Part shown: piece after piece, positions 8,417-16,072 of the stretch
Layout: the number at the start of each line of letters is the position of its first letter
How positions within the stretch are numbered: position 1 is the first letter of the stretch
Assembly: GCA_937871435.1 (NCBI GenBank)
Contig: CALMQM010000040.1
Location: 27,112 to 91,111, forward strand
Source of the DNA: an uncultured Bacteroidota bacterium
Lineage (GTDB): Bacteria; Bacteroidota; Bacteroidia; AKYH767-A; 2013-40CM-41-45
Reading direction: 5' to 3'
DNA length: 64,000 nt
The notes under the pieces: model-generated
Seen by the model: only the letters and a program-made list of their open reading frames with translations
Database searches by the model: none
What the model was told of the DNA's origin: nothing
Made by a program: the position numbers and the translations under genes

Positions 8417-10390
8417 GTGAAGCTATCCGTCATTATTGTCAATTACAACGTCAAGTATTTTCTTGAACAATGCCTGCATTCGGTATTGAAAGCATCCGCA
8501 GGTATTGCTACGGAAATTTGGGTTGTGGATAATAATTCAGTGGATGGATCAGTGGAAATGCTTGCTGAAAAATTTCCAACTGTTAAGCTTATCGCAAATA
8601 CTGATAACAAAGGATTTTCGAAAGCAAACAATCAGGCGATTGAAAAATCCACTTCGGAATACGTCTTGTTGCTGAATCCGGATACTGTAGTTGAAGAGGA
8701 TACATTCCGGAAAATGCTATCATTCATGGATTCCCATCCCGATGCTGGAGGTTTGGGAGTAAAAATGATAGATGGAACAGGTCGTTTTCTCCCGGAATCA
8801 AAAAGGGGATTGCCTACTCCTGCGGTTGCATTTTATAAGATATTCGGTTTGTCAGCGTTGTTTCCAAAATCCAAAACATTTGGAAAATACCATTTAGGCT
8901 ATCTTGGAGAGAATGAAATTAATTCCGTGGATGTACTGGCAGGTGCTTTCATGTTGATTCGTAAAAAAACGCTGGATAAAATTGGATTGCTGGACGAAGA
9001 TTTTTTCATGTATGGAGAAGACATTGATTTGTCATACAGAATTATCAAAGGCGGCTATAAGAATTATTATTTCCCGGAAACACGAATAATCCATTACAAA
9101 GGAGAGAGTACAAAAAAGAGCAGTGTCAATTATGTTTTTGTGTTCTACAACGCGATGATCATTTTCGCGCGTAAACATTTCTCCAAATCAAACGCTTCAC
9201 TTTTCACCTTCTTTATTCGTCTGGCAATTTACCTGCGGGCCGGTGCAGCTTTGTTCATCCGATTCATCAAAAGAATTTTTCTTCCTTTACTTGACATGCT
9301 CCTGCTCTATTCAGGCATGTATTTTTTGAAGGAATACTGGGGAAAAAATATGGTGGTCAATTACCCGCCTGCCTTCATGCAGTTGGCTGTGCCCGGGTAT
9401 ATATTTCTTTGGATCACCTCAGTTTTTTTCAGCGGCGGATACGATTCACCTATTCGATTATCCAAAGTTATTCGGGGGATCTTCACAGGAACCTTGTTCA
9501 TACTTGTCATCTACGCTTTGTTACCCGAAGCGTCCCGCTTTTCAAGAGCCCTAATTTTACTTGGCTCAGTATGGGCCAGTATTGCAATGATACTGGATCG
9601 ATTACTTTTAAATGCTCTTTCTTCCAAAAGCGTCGTGATGGACAATGAAGCAAGAAAACGATTACTCATTGTTGGTCAAGAAGAAGAAGGGGTGCGTGTA
9701 TTATCCTTACTCAAATTATCTTCCACCTCTCACAACTTTATTGGCTTCGTAAAACCAGCTGAAATCGTGAATCAGGGAATAAAACATCATGCTGAGTATG
9801 AAAAATATTTCCTCGGTAATGTGAATAAACTTGGTGAGATCATTGAAGTCTACGGTATTGAAGAAGTCATATTCTGTGGCAAAGACATTTCTTCAAACCA
9901 AATCATCAACTGTATGTCAACAGATCAGGCAAAAGATGTTGAATACAAAATCGCGCCACCTGAAAGTATGTTCATTATAGGTTCCAGTTCGGTTGATAAT
10001 CCCGGGGAATTGTACGTGATTGACATCAACAGCATCAGTAAATCGGTTAACAAGAGAAACAAAAGAGTAATGGATATTGCACTATCACTTTTCTTTTTCA
10101 TAGTATCACCATTACTGATCATTTTACAACATAAACCCGGAGGCTATTTTTCTAATATTTTTAGTGTGCTTGCGGGAAGAAAATCATGGGTAGGATATTC
10201 AGGTGAATTACACACTACCACTACTTTGCCCGGAATAAGACCCGGAGTGTTGGGACCTTTGGATGGTTTGCCACAACATTCTCTGGACCAGTTGACCATC
10301 TCTCGTCTAAACACCTTGTATGCAAAAGATTACAAAGCTTCCACAGACCTGCACATTGTGTGGAAAGGGTGGAGAAATTTGGGCAGATAA
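8417..10390 (+). CDS. GT2 glycosyltransferase fused to membrane/Rossmann/degenerate sugar-phosphate-transferase-like module
   Basis: 657 residues, starting with GTG at 8417 (MKLSVIIVNYN, the usual GT2 N-terminus). Residues 1-250 are a rhamnosyltransferase-like GT2 domain (VVDNNSVDGS, LLNPDT at 86-90, MYGEDIDLSYR at 198-207). Four hydrophobic segments follow (about 268-305, 320-340, 352-372, 376-400), then a Rossmann-like stretch (RKRLLIVGQEEEG at 413-425), then a hydrophobic hairpin (RVMDIALSLFFF, 550-570) and a tail with GRKSWVGY and LPGIRPGVLGPLD. That second half follows the order of large WbaP/WcaJ-type polyprenyl-phosphate phosphotransferases, but the region that should hold the catalytic Asp-Glu and KFRSM motif is missing. 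Probable role: envelope polysaccharide or lipid-linked glycan assembly, with GT2 as the active part (inference). Confidence 0.8.
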   Translation: MKLSVIIVNYNVKYFLEQCLHSVLKASAGIATEIWVVDNNSVDGSVEMLAEKFPTVKLIANTDNKGFSKANNQAIEKSTSEYVLLLNPDTVVEEDTFRKMLSFMDSHPDAGGLGVKMIDGTGRFLPESKRGLPTPAVAFYKIFGLSALFPKSKTFGKYHLGYLGENEINSVDVLAGAFMLIRKKTLDKIGLLDEDFFMYGEDIDLSYRIIKGGYKNYYFPETRIIHYKGESTKKSSVNYVFVFYNAMIIFARKHFSKSNASLFTFFIRLAIYLRAGAALFIRFIKRIFLPLLDMLLLYSGMYFLKEYWGKNMVVNYPPAFMQLAVPGYIFLWITSVFFSGGYDSPIRLSKVIRGIFTGTLFILVIYALLPEASRFSRALILLGSVWASIAMILDRLLLNALSSKSVVMDNEARKRLLIVGQEEEGVRVLSLLKLSSTSHNFIGFVKPAEIVNQGIKHHAEYEKYFLGNVNKLGEIIEVYGIEEVIFCGKDISSNQIINCMSTDQAKDVEYKIAPPESMFIIGSSSVDNPGELYVIDINSISKSVNKRNKRVMDIALSLFFFIVSPLLIILQHKPGGYFSNIFSVLAGRKSWVGYSGELHTTTTLPGIRPGVLGPLDGLPQHSLDQLTISRLNTLYAKDYKASTDLHIVWKGWRNLGR

Positions 10391-10415
10391 GAGGTTCTCA
10401 TTATTCATTATTTTA

Positions 10416-10423
10416 TAAATTTG
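10416..10423 (+). promoter_or_regulatory. Candidate -7 element upstream of the E2 gene
   Basis: TAAATTTG fits the Bacteroidota -7 consensus TAnnTTTG and lies 67 bp before the E2 start in the 100-bp gap after the glycosyltransferase. No convincing -33 TTTG lies at the usual spacing, so support is partial. Confidence 0.4.
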
Positions 10424-10490
10424 TGCAAGAGGATGGTATTCAATCCTCCGTTATTTATCAGTTCTCAACAATCCAAAGCATAGAATTTTC

Positions 10491-11813
10491 ATGGTTCAGT
10501 TGATCATGCCCAAAATGGGCGAAAGTGTAGCAGAAGCAACCATTTTAAAATGGCTGAAAAAAGAAGGCGACAAAATCGAAGCAGATGAACCGGTGCTAGA
10601 AATTGCAACCGACAAAGTTGATTCAGAAGTTCCTTCACCGGCAGCAGGCGTTCTTTCCAAAAGACTGTTTGAAGAAGGTCAGGTTGTAAAAGTTGGTGAG
10701 GTCATTGCGATGATCGCTGCGGAAGGTGAAAGCACACAAACAAGTGCTCCGGTTTCTCAACCACCTGCAACCGCTCCTGCTCCTGTACCGGCTGTTCCTG
10801 TTGCAAACGGTAAATCCAATGCTGTTCCGGTGAGCCATGAACCTCTTTCCAAAACCTCATCTTCCGGTAGATTCTATTCTCCGCTTGTTCGCAACATTGC
10901 GAAACAGGAAGGATTGTCCATGTCCGAATTGGAAACAATTGCCGGATCAGGAATGAACAACCGTGTTACGAAGTCCGATATTCTCCATCACCTTGAACAA
11001 CGTGGGCAGGGCGGTACATCCATTGCGGCTCCTGTTGCTAAACCGGCATCTGCTCCGGCAGCTGCACCAGCCGCTTCTGTTGCTCCTGCTGTATCAGTAG
11101 GTGGTAGTTTTGAAATCATTGAAATGGATCGCATGCGTAAATTGATTGCGGACCATATGGTGATGTCAAAACAAACTTCGCCACATGTAACTTCTTATGT
11201 TGAAGCTGATGTTACCAACATTGTGAAATGGCGCGACAAGGTTAAGTCTGCATTCGAAAAGAGAGAGCGTGAAAAAATTACCTTCACTCCTATTTTCATA
11301 GAAGCTGTTTGTCAGGCGATAAAAGATTTCCCGATGGTAAATGTATCCGTGGATGGATCACGCATCATTAAAAAGAACTTCATCAATATCGGAATGGCAA
11401 CTGCACTTCCAAGTGGAAATCTGATTGTTCCGGTAATAAAAAATGCTGACCACCTTAGTTTAACCGGAATAACAAAAGCAGTAAATGATCTGGCCAACCG
11501 TGCCAGAAATAACAAATTGAAACCGGAAGAAATTCAGGATGGAACTTTTACTCTCACCAATGTTGGCAGTTTCGGAAATGTGATGGGTACACCGATTATT
11601 AACCAGCCACAAGTTGCCATTCTTGCTGTCGGTGCGATTCGTAAGAAACCCGCTGTGATCGAAACTCCTGAAGGTGATACCATCGGCATCCGTCACATGA
11701 TGTTTCTTTCTTTGTCCTATGATCATCGTGTTGTTGACGGTTCACTTGGTGGCAGTTTCCTGAGAAGAATTGCCGACTACCTTGAAAAATTTGATGTCAA
11801 CCGTAACTTCTGA
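10491..11813 (+). CDS. 2-oxoacid dehydrogenase complex E2 (dihydrolipoyl acyltransferase)
   Basis: Core E2 subunit that moves the acyl group from E1 to CoA through a swinging lipoyl arm. In 440 residues: lipoyl domain 1-76 with Lys42 in EIATDKVDSE as the lipoylation site; an Ala/Pro linker (85-125); an E3/E1-binding domain (128-169, SPLVRNIAKQEGLS); a second Ala/Pro linker; and the catalytic domain (about 205-440) with His412 and Asp416 in SYDHRVVDG. The single lipoyl domain and overall layout suit branched-chain 2-oxoacid or related complexes as well as pyruvate. The fused alpha-beta E1 at 47.3-49.3 kb is the natural partner candidate, although it is 36 kb away. Substrate specificity is not readable. 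Confidence 0.92.
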   Translation: MVQLIMPKMGESVAEATILKWLKKEGDKIEADEPVLEIATDKVDSEVPSPAAGVLSKRLFEEGQVVKVGEVIAMIAAEGESTQTSAPVSQPPATAPAPVPAVPVANGKSNAVPVSHEPLSKTSSSGRFYSPLVRNIAKQEGLSMSELETIAGSGMNNRVTKSDILHHLEQRGQGGTSIAAPVAKPASAPAAAPAASVAPAVSVGGSFEIIEMDRMRKLIADHMVMSKQTSPHVTSYVEADVTNIVKWRDKVKSAFEKREREKITFTPIFIEAVCQAIKDFPMVNVSVDGSRIIKKNFINIGMATALPSGNLIVPVIKNADHLSLTGITKAVNDLANRARNNKLKPEEIQDGTFTLTNVGSFGNVMGTPIINQPQVAILAVGAIRKKPAVIETPEGDTIGIRHMMFLSLSYDHRVVDGSLGGSFLRRIADYLEKFDVNRNF

Positions 11814-11863
11814 TCTGTTTTACTTCTCCTTCACTTGTTCTTATCAGCAATAAAAATCCAGGA

Positions 11864-13474
11864 ATGACCAGAATTCACTTCGCGAAAATTTTCGCGTTAC
11901 CGGTTTTGGCGGCACTCTTTTGCCCCACATTTTCAGCCGGACAAAAAGCAAAAGCCGGACATGTTCTCACAACCGATGAAGCTAAAATTGTGAAAAAGGA
12001 TGCGGCAACTTTGTTTGTTTCTACAGACTACAAAGGTGCTCTCACAGGGTATAAGGATCTGGTAAAAGCTGATCCATCCAATGCTGACTACAACTACAGA
12101 CTTGGAGTTTGTTACCTCATGACAAGTGTAGATAAATCAGCCGCACTTGCCTGCCTTGAAAAAGGAAAGAATGCAAAAGATGCAAAGAAGGATATCGCTT
12201 TCTATCTTGGAATGGCCAACATGTATCAGATGAACTGGGATGCAGCCATTGAAAATTTTCAATCGTACAAGGCAAGCAGTGCAAACAAACCCATGAAGGA
12301 TTTTCTTCCTACAGATCGTTTGATTGAAATGTGCAACAATGGAAAACAACTTTCATCTTCAAAAGCCAATGTCACATTCACCAACATGGGAAAAGGCATT
12401 AATTCACCATTTGAAGAATACAATGCGTTTATATCGGCAGACAACAAAGAACTCGTTTTTACATCCAGAAGGAAAGGAAATATCGGAGGCTTCGTTGAAG
12501 ATCTGGGAATCTATACTTCTGATCTGTATTGGTGTTTGTGGAAAGATACCATATGGAGCAAATGCAAAGGACTTGGTGGTATTGTGAATAGTGAATGGGA
12601 TGAAGAAGCGGTCGGACTAAGTGCTTTGGGAGATGAATTGTTTATTTATTTTGATAATGTGGATGCCTTTGCTGACTTAGGAATTGCATCGCTCAAAGGA
12701 AAAACCTGGCAGAAGCCGGTGATGTTGCCCGAACTGATAAATTCCAAGCAATACGAAGGAGGAGCCTGCACTTCACTGGATGGTTCGATGATTATTTTTT
12801 CAAGTAACCGGAAAGAATCACTCGGCGGAAATGATTTATGGATGGTAAAAAAAGAAGCAAGTGGTGAATGGGGTGCTGTGACGAATATGGGAAATGTACT
12901 CAATACTAAATATGATGAGGAATCACCATTTTTGACTTTGGATGGAAAAACTTTGTATTTCAGTTCCAAAGGACACAACAGTATGGGAGGTTATGATTTG
13001 TTTAAATCCAGTTGGGATGCCGCTGCAGGTAAATGGGGAGCTCCTGTAAATCTCGGATTGCCTATCAACGACGCGGATGATAATTCGTTCATCTCTTTCA
13101 CGGGCGACGGGCGTTACGCGTACATTTCGGCTTTGATGAAAGACGGATACGGTGACCGCGATATATACAGAATTGAATACAACGATACTTTGGATCATCC
13201 TTTCCGGACGCTTATCACCGGAAATGTCAGTTCATCCAGTGGAAGCAGAATTGAATTGACAAAGGTTACTCTCACCAACAAGGCTGATCAGTCTGTGATG
13301 GTTTATAAACCAAATACTGCCACTAATGCTTTTGTTTTGAATGCTGCACCTGGCGAATATACTCTGAGTGTGGAAGGTTATAATTTTGCTGCTTACACTG
13401 AAGATATCACAATCGCCAACGAATTTCCAGTTAAGGAAGTCAATAAGCAGATTGCTGTAACTTCCACTAAATAG
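11864..13474 (+). CDS. TPR plus PD40 beta-propeller envelope protein
   Basis: Predicted exported protein of 536 residues with a signal peptide (MTRIHFAKIFALPVLAALF...SAG). Residues about 35-155 form TPR-like helices (LFVSTDYKGALTGYKDLVK, YNYRLGVCYLM). Residues about 185-430 are PD40/WD40-like blades, visible as repeats such as SRRKGNIGG, IIFSSNRKESLGGNDLW, LYFSSKGHNSMGGYDLF and DGYGDRDIYRIEY. The last about 90 residues are a carboxypeptidase-regulatory-like beta-sandwich (APGEYTLSVEG). This is the order found in PorE-type proteins but without the OmpA domain. It follows E2 by 50 bp and precedes the exonuclease gene by 6 bp. A scaffold role in the periplasm is inference. Confidence 0.82.
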   Translation: MTRIHFAKIFALPVLAALFCPTFSAGQKAKAGHVLTTDEAKIVKKDAATLFVSTDYKGALTGYKDLVKADPSNADYNYRLGVCYLMTSVDKSAALACLEKGKNAKDAKKDIAFYLGMANMYQMNWDAAIENFQSYKASSANKPMKDFLPTDRLIEMCNNGKQLSSSKANVTFTNMGKGINSPFEEYNAFISADNKELVFTSRRKGNIGGFVEDLGIYTSDLYWCLWKDTIWSKCKGLGGIVNSEWDEEAVGLSALGDELFIYFDNVDAFADLGIASLKGKTWQKPVMLPELINSKQYEGGACTSLDGSMIIFSSNRKESLGGNDLWMVKKEASGEWGAVTNMGNVLNTKYDEESPFLTLDGKTLYFSSKGHNSMGGYDLFKSSWDAAAGKWGAPVNLGLPINDADDNSFISFTGDGRYAYISALMKDGYGDRDIYRIEYNDTLDHPFRTLITGNVSSSSGSRIELTKVTLTNKADQSVMVYKPNTATNAFVLNAAPGEYTLSVEGYNFAAYTEDITIANEFPVKEVNKQIAVTSTK

Positions 13475-13480
13475 AAACTG

Positions 13481-14248
13481 ATGCAATTACAACTTAAAAG
13501 ACCGATTGTTTTCCTTGATCTGGAAACAACCGGTGTAAATGTCGGAGCCGACAGAATTGTCGAAATTGCTTTGCTTAAAATTTTTCCAAATGGTAATCGC
13601 GATTCCAAGAATATGAGAATCAATCCAACTATTCCTATTCCTTTGGAGGCTTCTAAAGTTCATGGCATCTATGATCCCGACGTGGCGGATTCTCCAAAGT
13701 TTAGTGATGTAGCGAAAGATCTCAATACATTTCTGGGAGGCAGTGATCTGGGTGGATACAATTCCAACAAATTCGATATTCCATTGTTAATTGAAGAATT
13801 TACACGCTGCGGAATCATCTTTGATTTGAGCGATCGGAAGTTGATTGATGTTCAAAACATCTTTCACAAAATGGAACAACGCACACTTGCCGCTGCCTAT
13901 AAATTTTATTGCGATAAGGATCTGACGAATGCACACAGCGCCGAAGCAGATACATTGGCTACGTATGAAGTATTGCTTTCCCAACTGGAAAAATATGATT
14001 CGTTGAAAAACGATGTTGACTTCCTCGCGCAATTTAGTTCAATCACGAAAAATGTGGACCTGGCAGGCAGAATTGTATTCAATGAAAAAGGCGAAGAGGT
14101 ATTTAACTTCGGTAAATACAAGGGCAAACTTGTAAAGGAAGTATTCAAAACCGAACCTTCCTATTATGATTGGATGATGAAAGGTGATTTCGCAACCAAT
14201 ACAAAAAATGTAATTACACAATTGCGTTTAAAAGAATTCAACAAGTAG
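13481..14248 (+). CDS. DnaQ-like 3'-5' exonuclease
   Basis: DEDDh-type exonuclease, 255 residues. Exo I is FLDLETTG with Asp13 and Glu15; Exo II surrounds Asp99 in GGYNSNKFDIPLL; Exo III is HSAEAD with His152 and Asp157. The C-terminal about 50 residues (FNFGKYKGKLVKEV...YYDWM) match the small C-terminal module seen in exonuclease X-like and DUF3820 proteins. Members act as proofreading or repair nucleases on DNA or RNA; the exact target is unknown. It starts 6 bp after the PD40 gene, suggesting co-transcription, and is followed 24 bp later by the FAH-family gene. Confidence 0.88.
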   Translation: MQLQLKRPIVFLDLETTGVNVGADRIVEIALLKIFPNGNRDSKNMRINPTIPIPLEASKVHGIYDPDVADSPKFSDVAKDLNTFLGGSDLGGYNSNKFDIPLLIEEFTRCGIIFDLSDRKLIDVQNIFHKMEQRTLAAAYKFYCDKDLTNAHSAEADTLATYEVLLSQLEKYDSLKNDVDFLAQFSSITKNVDLAGRIVFNEKGEEVFNFGKYKGKLVKEVFKTEPSYYDWMMKGDFATNTKNVITQLRLKEFNK

Positions 14249-14272
14249 GATTATTCATACTTTCCTTAGTAT

Positions 14273-14884
14273 ATGAAAATCATTTGCATTGGCAGAAATT
14301 ATGTGGAACATGCTTTGGAACTGAAAAATGAAGTTCCTGCAGAACCGGTTTTTTTTCTAAAGCCGGATACAGCTATACTTCCTGAACAAAGACCATTTTA
14401 TATACCGGATTTTTCTAAAGAAATCCATCATGAAATTGAACTGGTGCTGAAAATTTGCAAAGAAGGAAAGAATATTGCACCGGAATTTGCTTCCCGCTAT
14501 TTCGATCAGATCACAGTTGGAATTGATTTTACAGCCAGGGATATTCAACAGAAGCAAAAAGAAAAAGGCTTGCCCTGGGAGCCTGCCAAAGCATTCGATC
14601 ATTCTGCTCCGGTAGGCAAGTTTATTTCCTTCTCTTCATTGGCTAATCCTCAATCTATCCGTTTTCATCTGGATAAAAATGGAAATACTGTTCAAACCGG
14701 ATCCAGTGATTTGATGATACATTCTTTTGAGAAAATGATCAGTTATGTTTCGCAGTTTATTACGTTGAGAAAAGGTGATCTGATATTTTCAGGAACTCCA
14801 AATGGCGTAGCACAAGTCAATCCCGGCGATGTTCTCAATTGCTATCTGGAGGATCAATTACTTCTGACTGTAGAAGTAAAATAA
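14273..14884 (+). CDS. Fumarylacetoacetate hydrolase family protein
   Basis: 203 residues covering the whole FAH catalytic fold (MKIICIGRNYVEHALEL at the start, EIELVLKI for metal-binding Glu residues, DFTARDIQ, KAFDHSAPVG, and SGTPNGVA near the C-terminus). Short single-domain members include acylpyruvases and oxaloacetate tautomerases/decarboxylases; the sequence cannot separate these. Metal-dependent and cytoplasmic. It is the last gene of the plus-strand group E2-PD40-exonuclease-FAH and converges with the DUF4878 lipoprotein gene. Confidence 0.88.
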   Translation: MKIICIGRNYVEHALELKNEVPAEPVFFLKPDTAILPEQRPFYIPDFSKEIHHEIELVLKICKEGKNIAPEFASRYFDQITVGIDFTARDIQQKQKEKGLPWEPAKAFDHSAPVGKFISFSSLANPQSIRFHLDKNGNTVQTGSSDLMIHSFEKMISYVSQFITLRKGDLIFSGTPNGVAQVNPGDVLNCYLEDQLLLTVEVK

Positions 14885-14886
14885 AA

Positions 14887-14913
14887 AAGCCCGCCATTTT
14901 AATTGGCAGGCTT
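14887..14913 (-). terminator. Terminator hairpin between FAH gene and DUF4878 lipoprotein gene
   Basis: A ten-position stem with one C-A mismatch (AAGCCCGCCA against TGGCAGGCTT) sits between convergent genes. Read leftward it is followed by six T residues, so it best serves the minus-strand argS operon; rightward its tail is weaker but it may act on both sides. Confidence 0.75.
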
Positions 14914-14932
14914 CTTACTATAAAATCATCGT

Positions 14933-15388
14933 TTATTTCGTAGCATCATTCATTCCTGCGGCAAGGCTGTCAGTATTGGTCGCGCCAACATCCATTTTAT
15001 CTGAGCCTTCAGCTCCATTCAGTGATTCCTTAGTCATGTTTACCTTCCATTTTCCATCCACACGCATCAGGTTGAGTGGAATTTCTCCTTCTTTACCTTC
15101 TTCTTTGTACATGACAACAGCATTGTCTCCTTCTATTTTCTCAGAAATAATTTCATACTTTACTTCAGCAGTTTGTCCGGAATCCTGAACCATCTTTGAA
15201 AAGCCGGCCATTGTTTCCATTAATTTCCTTGTATCCTCAGTTCCGTATTTTTTTGCTGCTTCAAAATCCTGCTCATGAAAAGCTTTTAAAAATGAATCCG
15301 CTACAGCTCTTGGAGAATCTCCTTTCCCACAGGAAAAGAACAGAATGAATACTGAAATCGCGAGGACTGAGGTAATTTTAATTTTCAT
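14933..15388 (-). CDS. DUF4878-type lipoprotein
   Basis: Small predicted lipoprotein, 151 residues from ATG 15388. The signal peptide ends in a lipobox (LFFSC). The mature part begins SPRAVADSFLKAFHEQDFEAAKKYGTED and continues as an NTF2/lumazine-binding-like alpha-beta fold, the pattern of DUF4878. Ligand unknown. Its ATG overlaps the stop of the upstream peptidase gene as ATGA (15385-15388), so translation is probably coupled. It is the last gene of argS-peptidase-lipoprotein and is followed by a terminator. Confidence 0.82.
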   Translation of the reverse strand: MKIKITSVLAISVFILFFSCGKGDSPRAVADSFLKAFHEQDFEAAKKYGTEDTRKLMETMAGFSKMVQDSGQTAEVKYEIISEKIEGDNAVVMYKEEGKEGEIPLNLMRVDGKWKVNMTKESLNGAEGSDKMDVGATNTDSLAAGMNDATK

Positions 15389-16071
15389 TGTCTGAGATTT
15401 GAACTTAGGTTTTGGTAATTGTAAGAGTAGATACCGGTGCAATGGTGACTTAGGTAAATGTTATCACAGGAAACGAATGTTCGTCCTGAAACATGTGTCA
15501 AAGGTATATAATTTTTATCCCCGCTCGCATCCTGCAATAGCTTATATACCATTTCTGTACAATACATCTTGTTGTCACTTCTCAGATCGAAGTCGGTGTC
15601 AAACTCCAGTCCGTTTGAGTAGAAAGCCTGTACCTCATTCCGTATTTTTGCCAAAGCCTCTTTTCCTAAATCTGTTCTGAAGATCCCAAAGGAATGAATC
15701 CGGTCAGCACGGCAGAATTCTGCCAGACTCTCTTTTTTCATTTTGTTACTCTTATTTTCCTCTCCTCCAATGCAGTGATAAACAAATATATTTCCGTTTT
15801 CAATTTCAATAATTCCCGCATGAGAATATCGGGGATCTTTCAGTGAAAATTTAAGAAATGCATTGCTGATAAATCCTCTGCCATGGCGAAAAATAATGTC
15901 ACCGGAATGAAGCAATGCCTTATCCGGTGCTGCCAGAAGCCAACTCTTATTTACCTGTGAAGCCTGCATTTTTGCTTTCACCGGCTCGATCCAGCCGGAA
16001 CCCGACAAAAAGATCAATACCAATGAAGCACAGACCACCAATAAAAGAACACTTTCTGTAATTCTTTTCAT
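15385..16071 (-). CDS. YiiX/C92-like permuted papain-fold hydrolase
   Basis: 228 residues from ATG 16071, with an N-terminal membrane or signal segment (MKRITESVLLLVVCASLVLIF). The core has LLHSGDIIFRHG, then YSHAGI with the presumed active-site His, and DNKMYCTEMVY with the presumed nucleophilic Cys, in the His-then-Cys order of permuted NlpC/P60 enzymes of the YiiX/YebB (peptidase C92) group. Probable substrate is a peptide or amide bond in the envelope (inference). It starts 1 nt after the argS stop and overlaps the following lipoprotein by 4 nt. The frame extends upstream to 16101, but that start would overlap argS. Confidence 0.82.
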   Translation of the reverse strand: MKRITESVLLLVVCASLVLIFLSGSGWIEPVKAKMQASQVNKSWLLAAPDKALLHSGDIIFRHGRGFISNAFLKFSLKDPRYSHAGIIEIENGNIFVYHCIGGEENKSNKMKKESLAEFCRADRIHSFGIFRTDLGKEALAKIRNEVQAFYSNGLEFDTDFDLRSDNKMYCTEMVYKLLQDASGDKNYIPLTHVSGRTFVSCDNIYLSHHCTGIYSYNYQNLSSNLRQ

Positions 16072-16072
16072 G

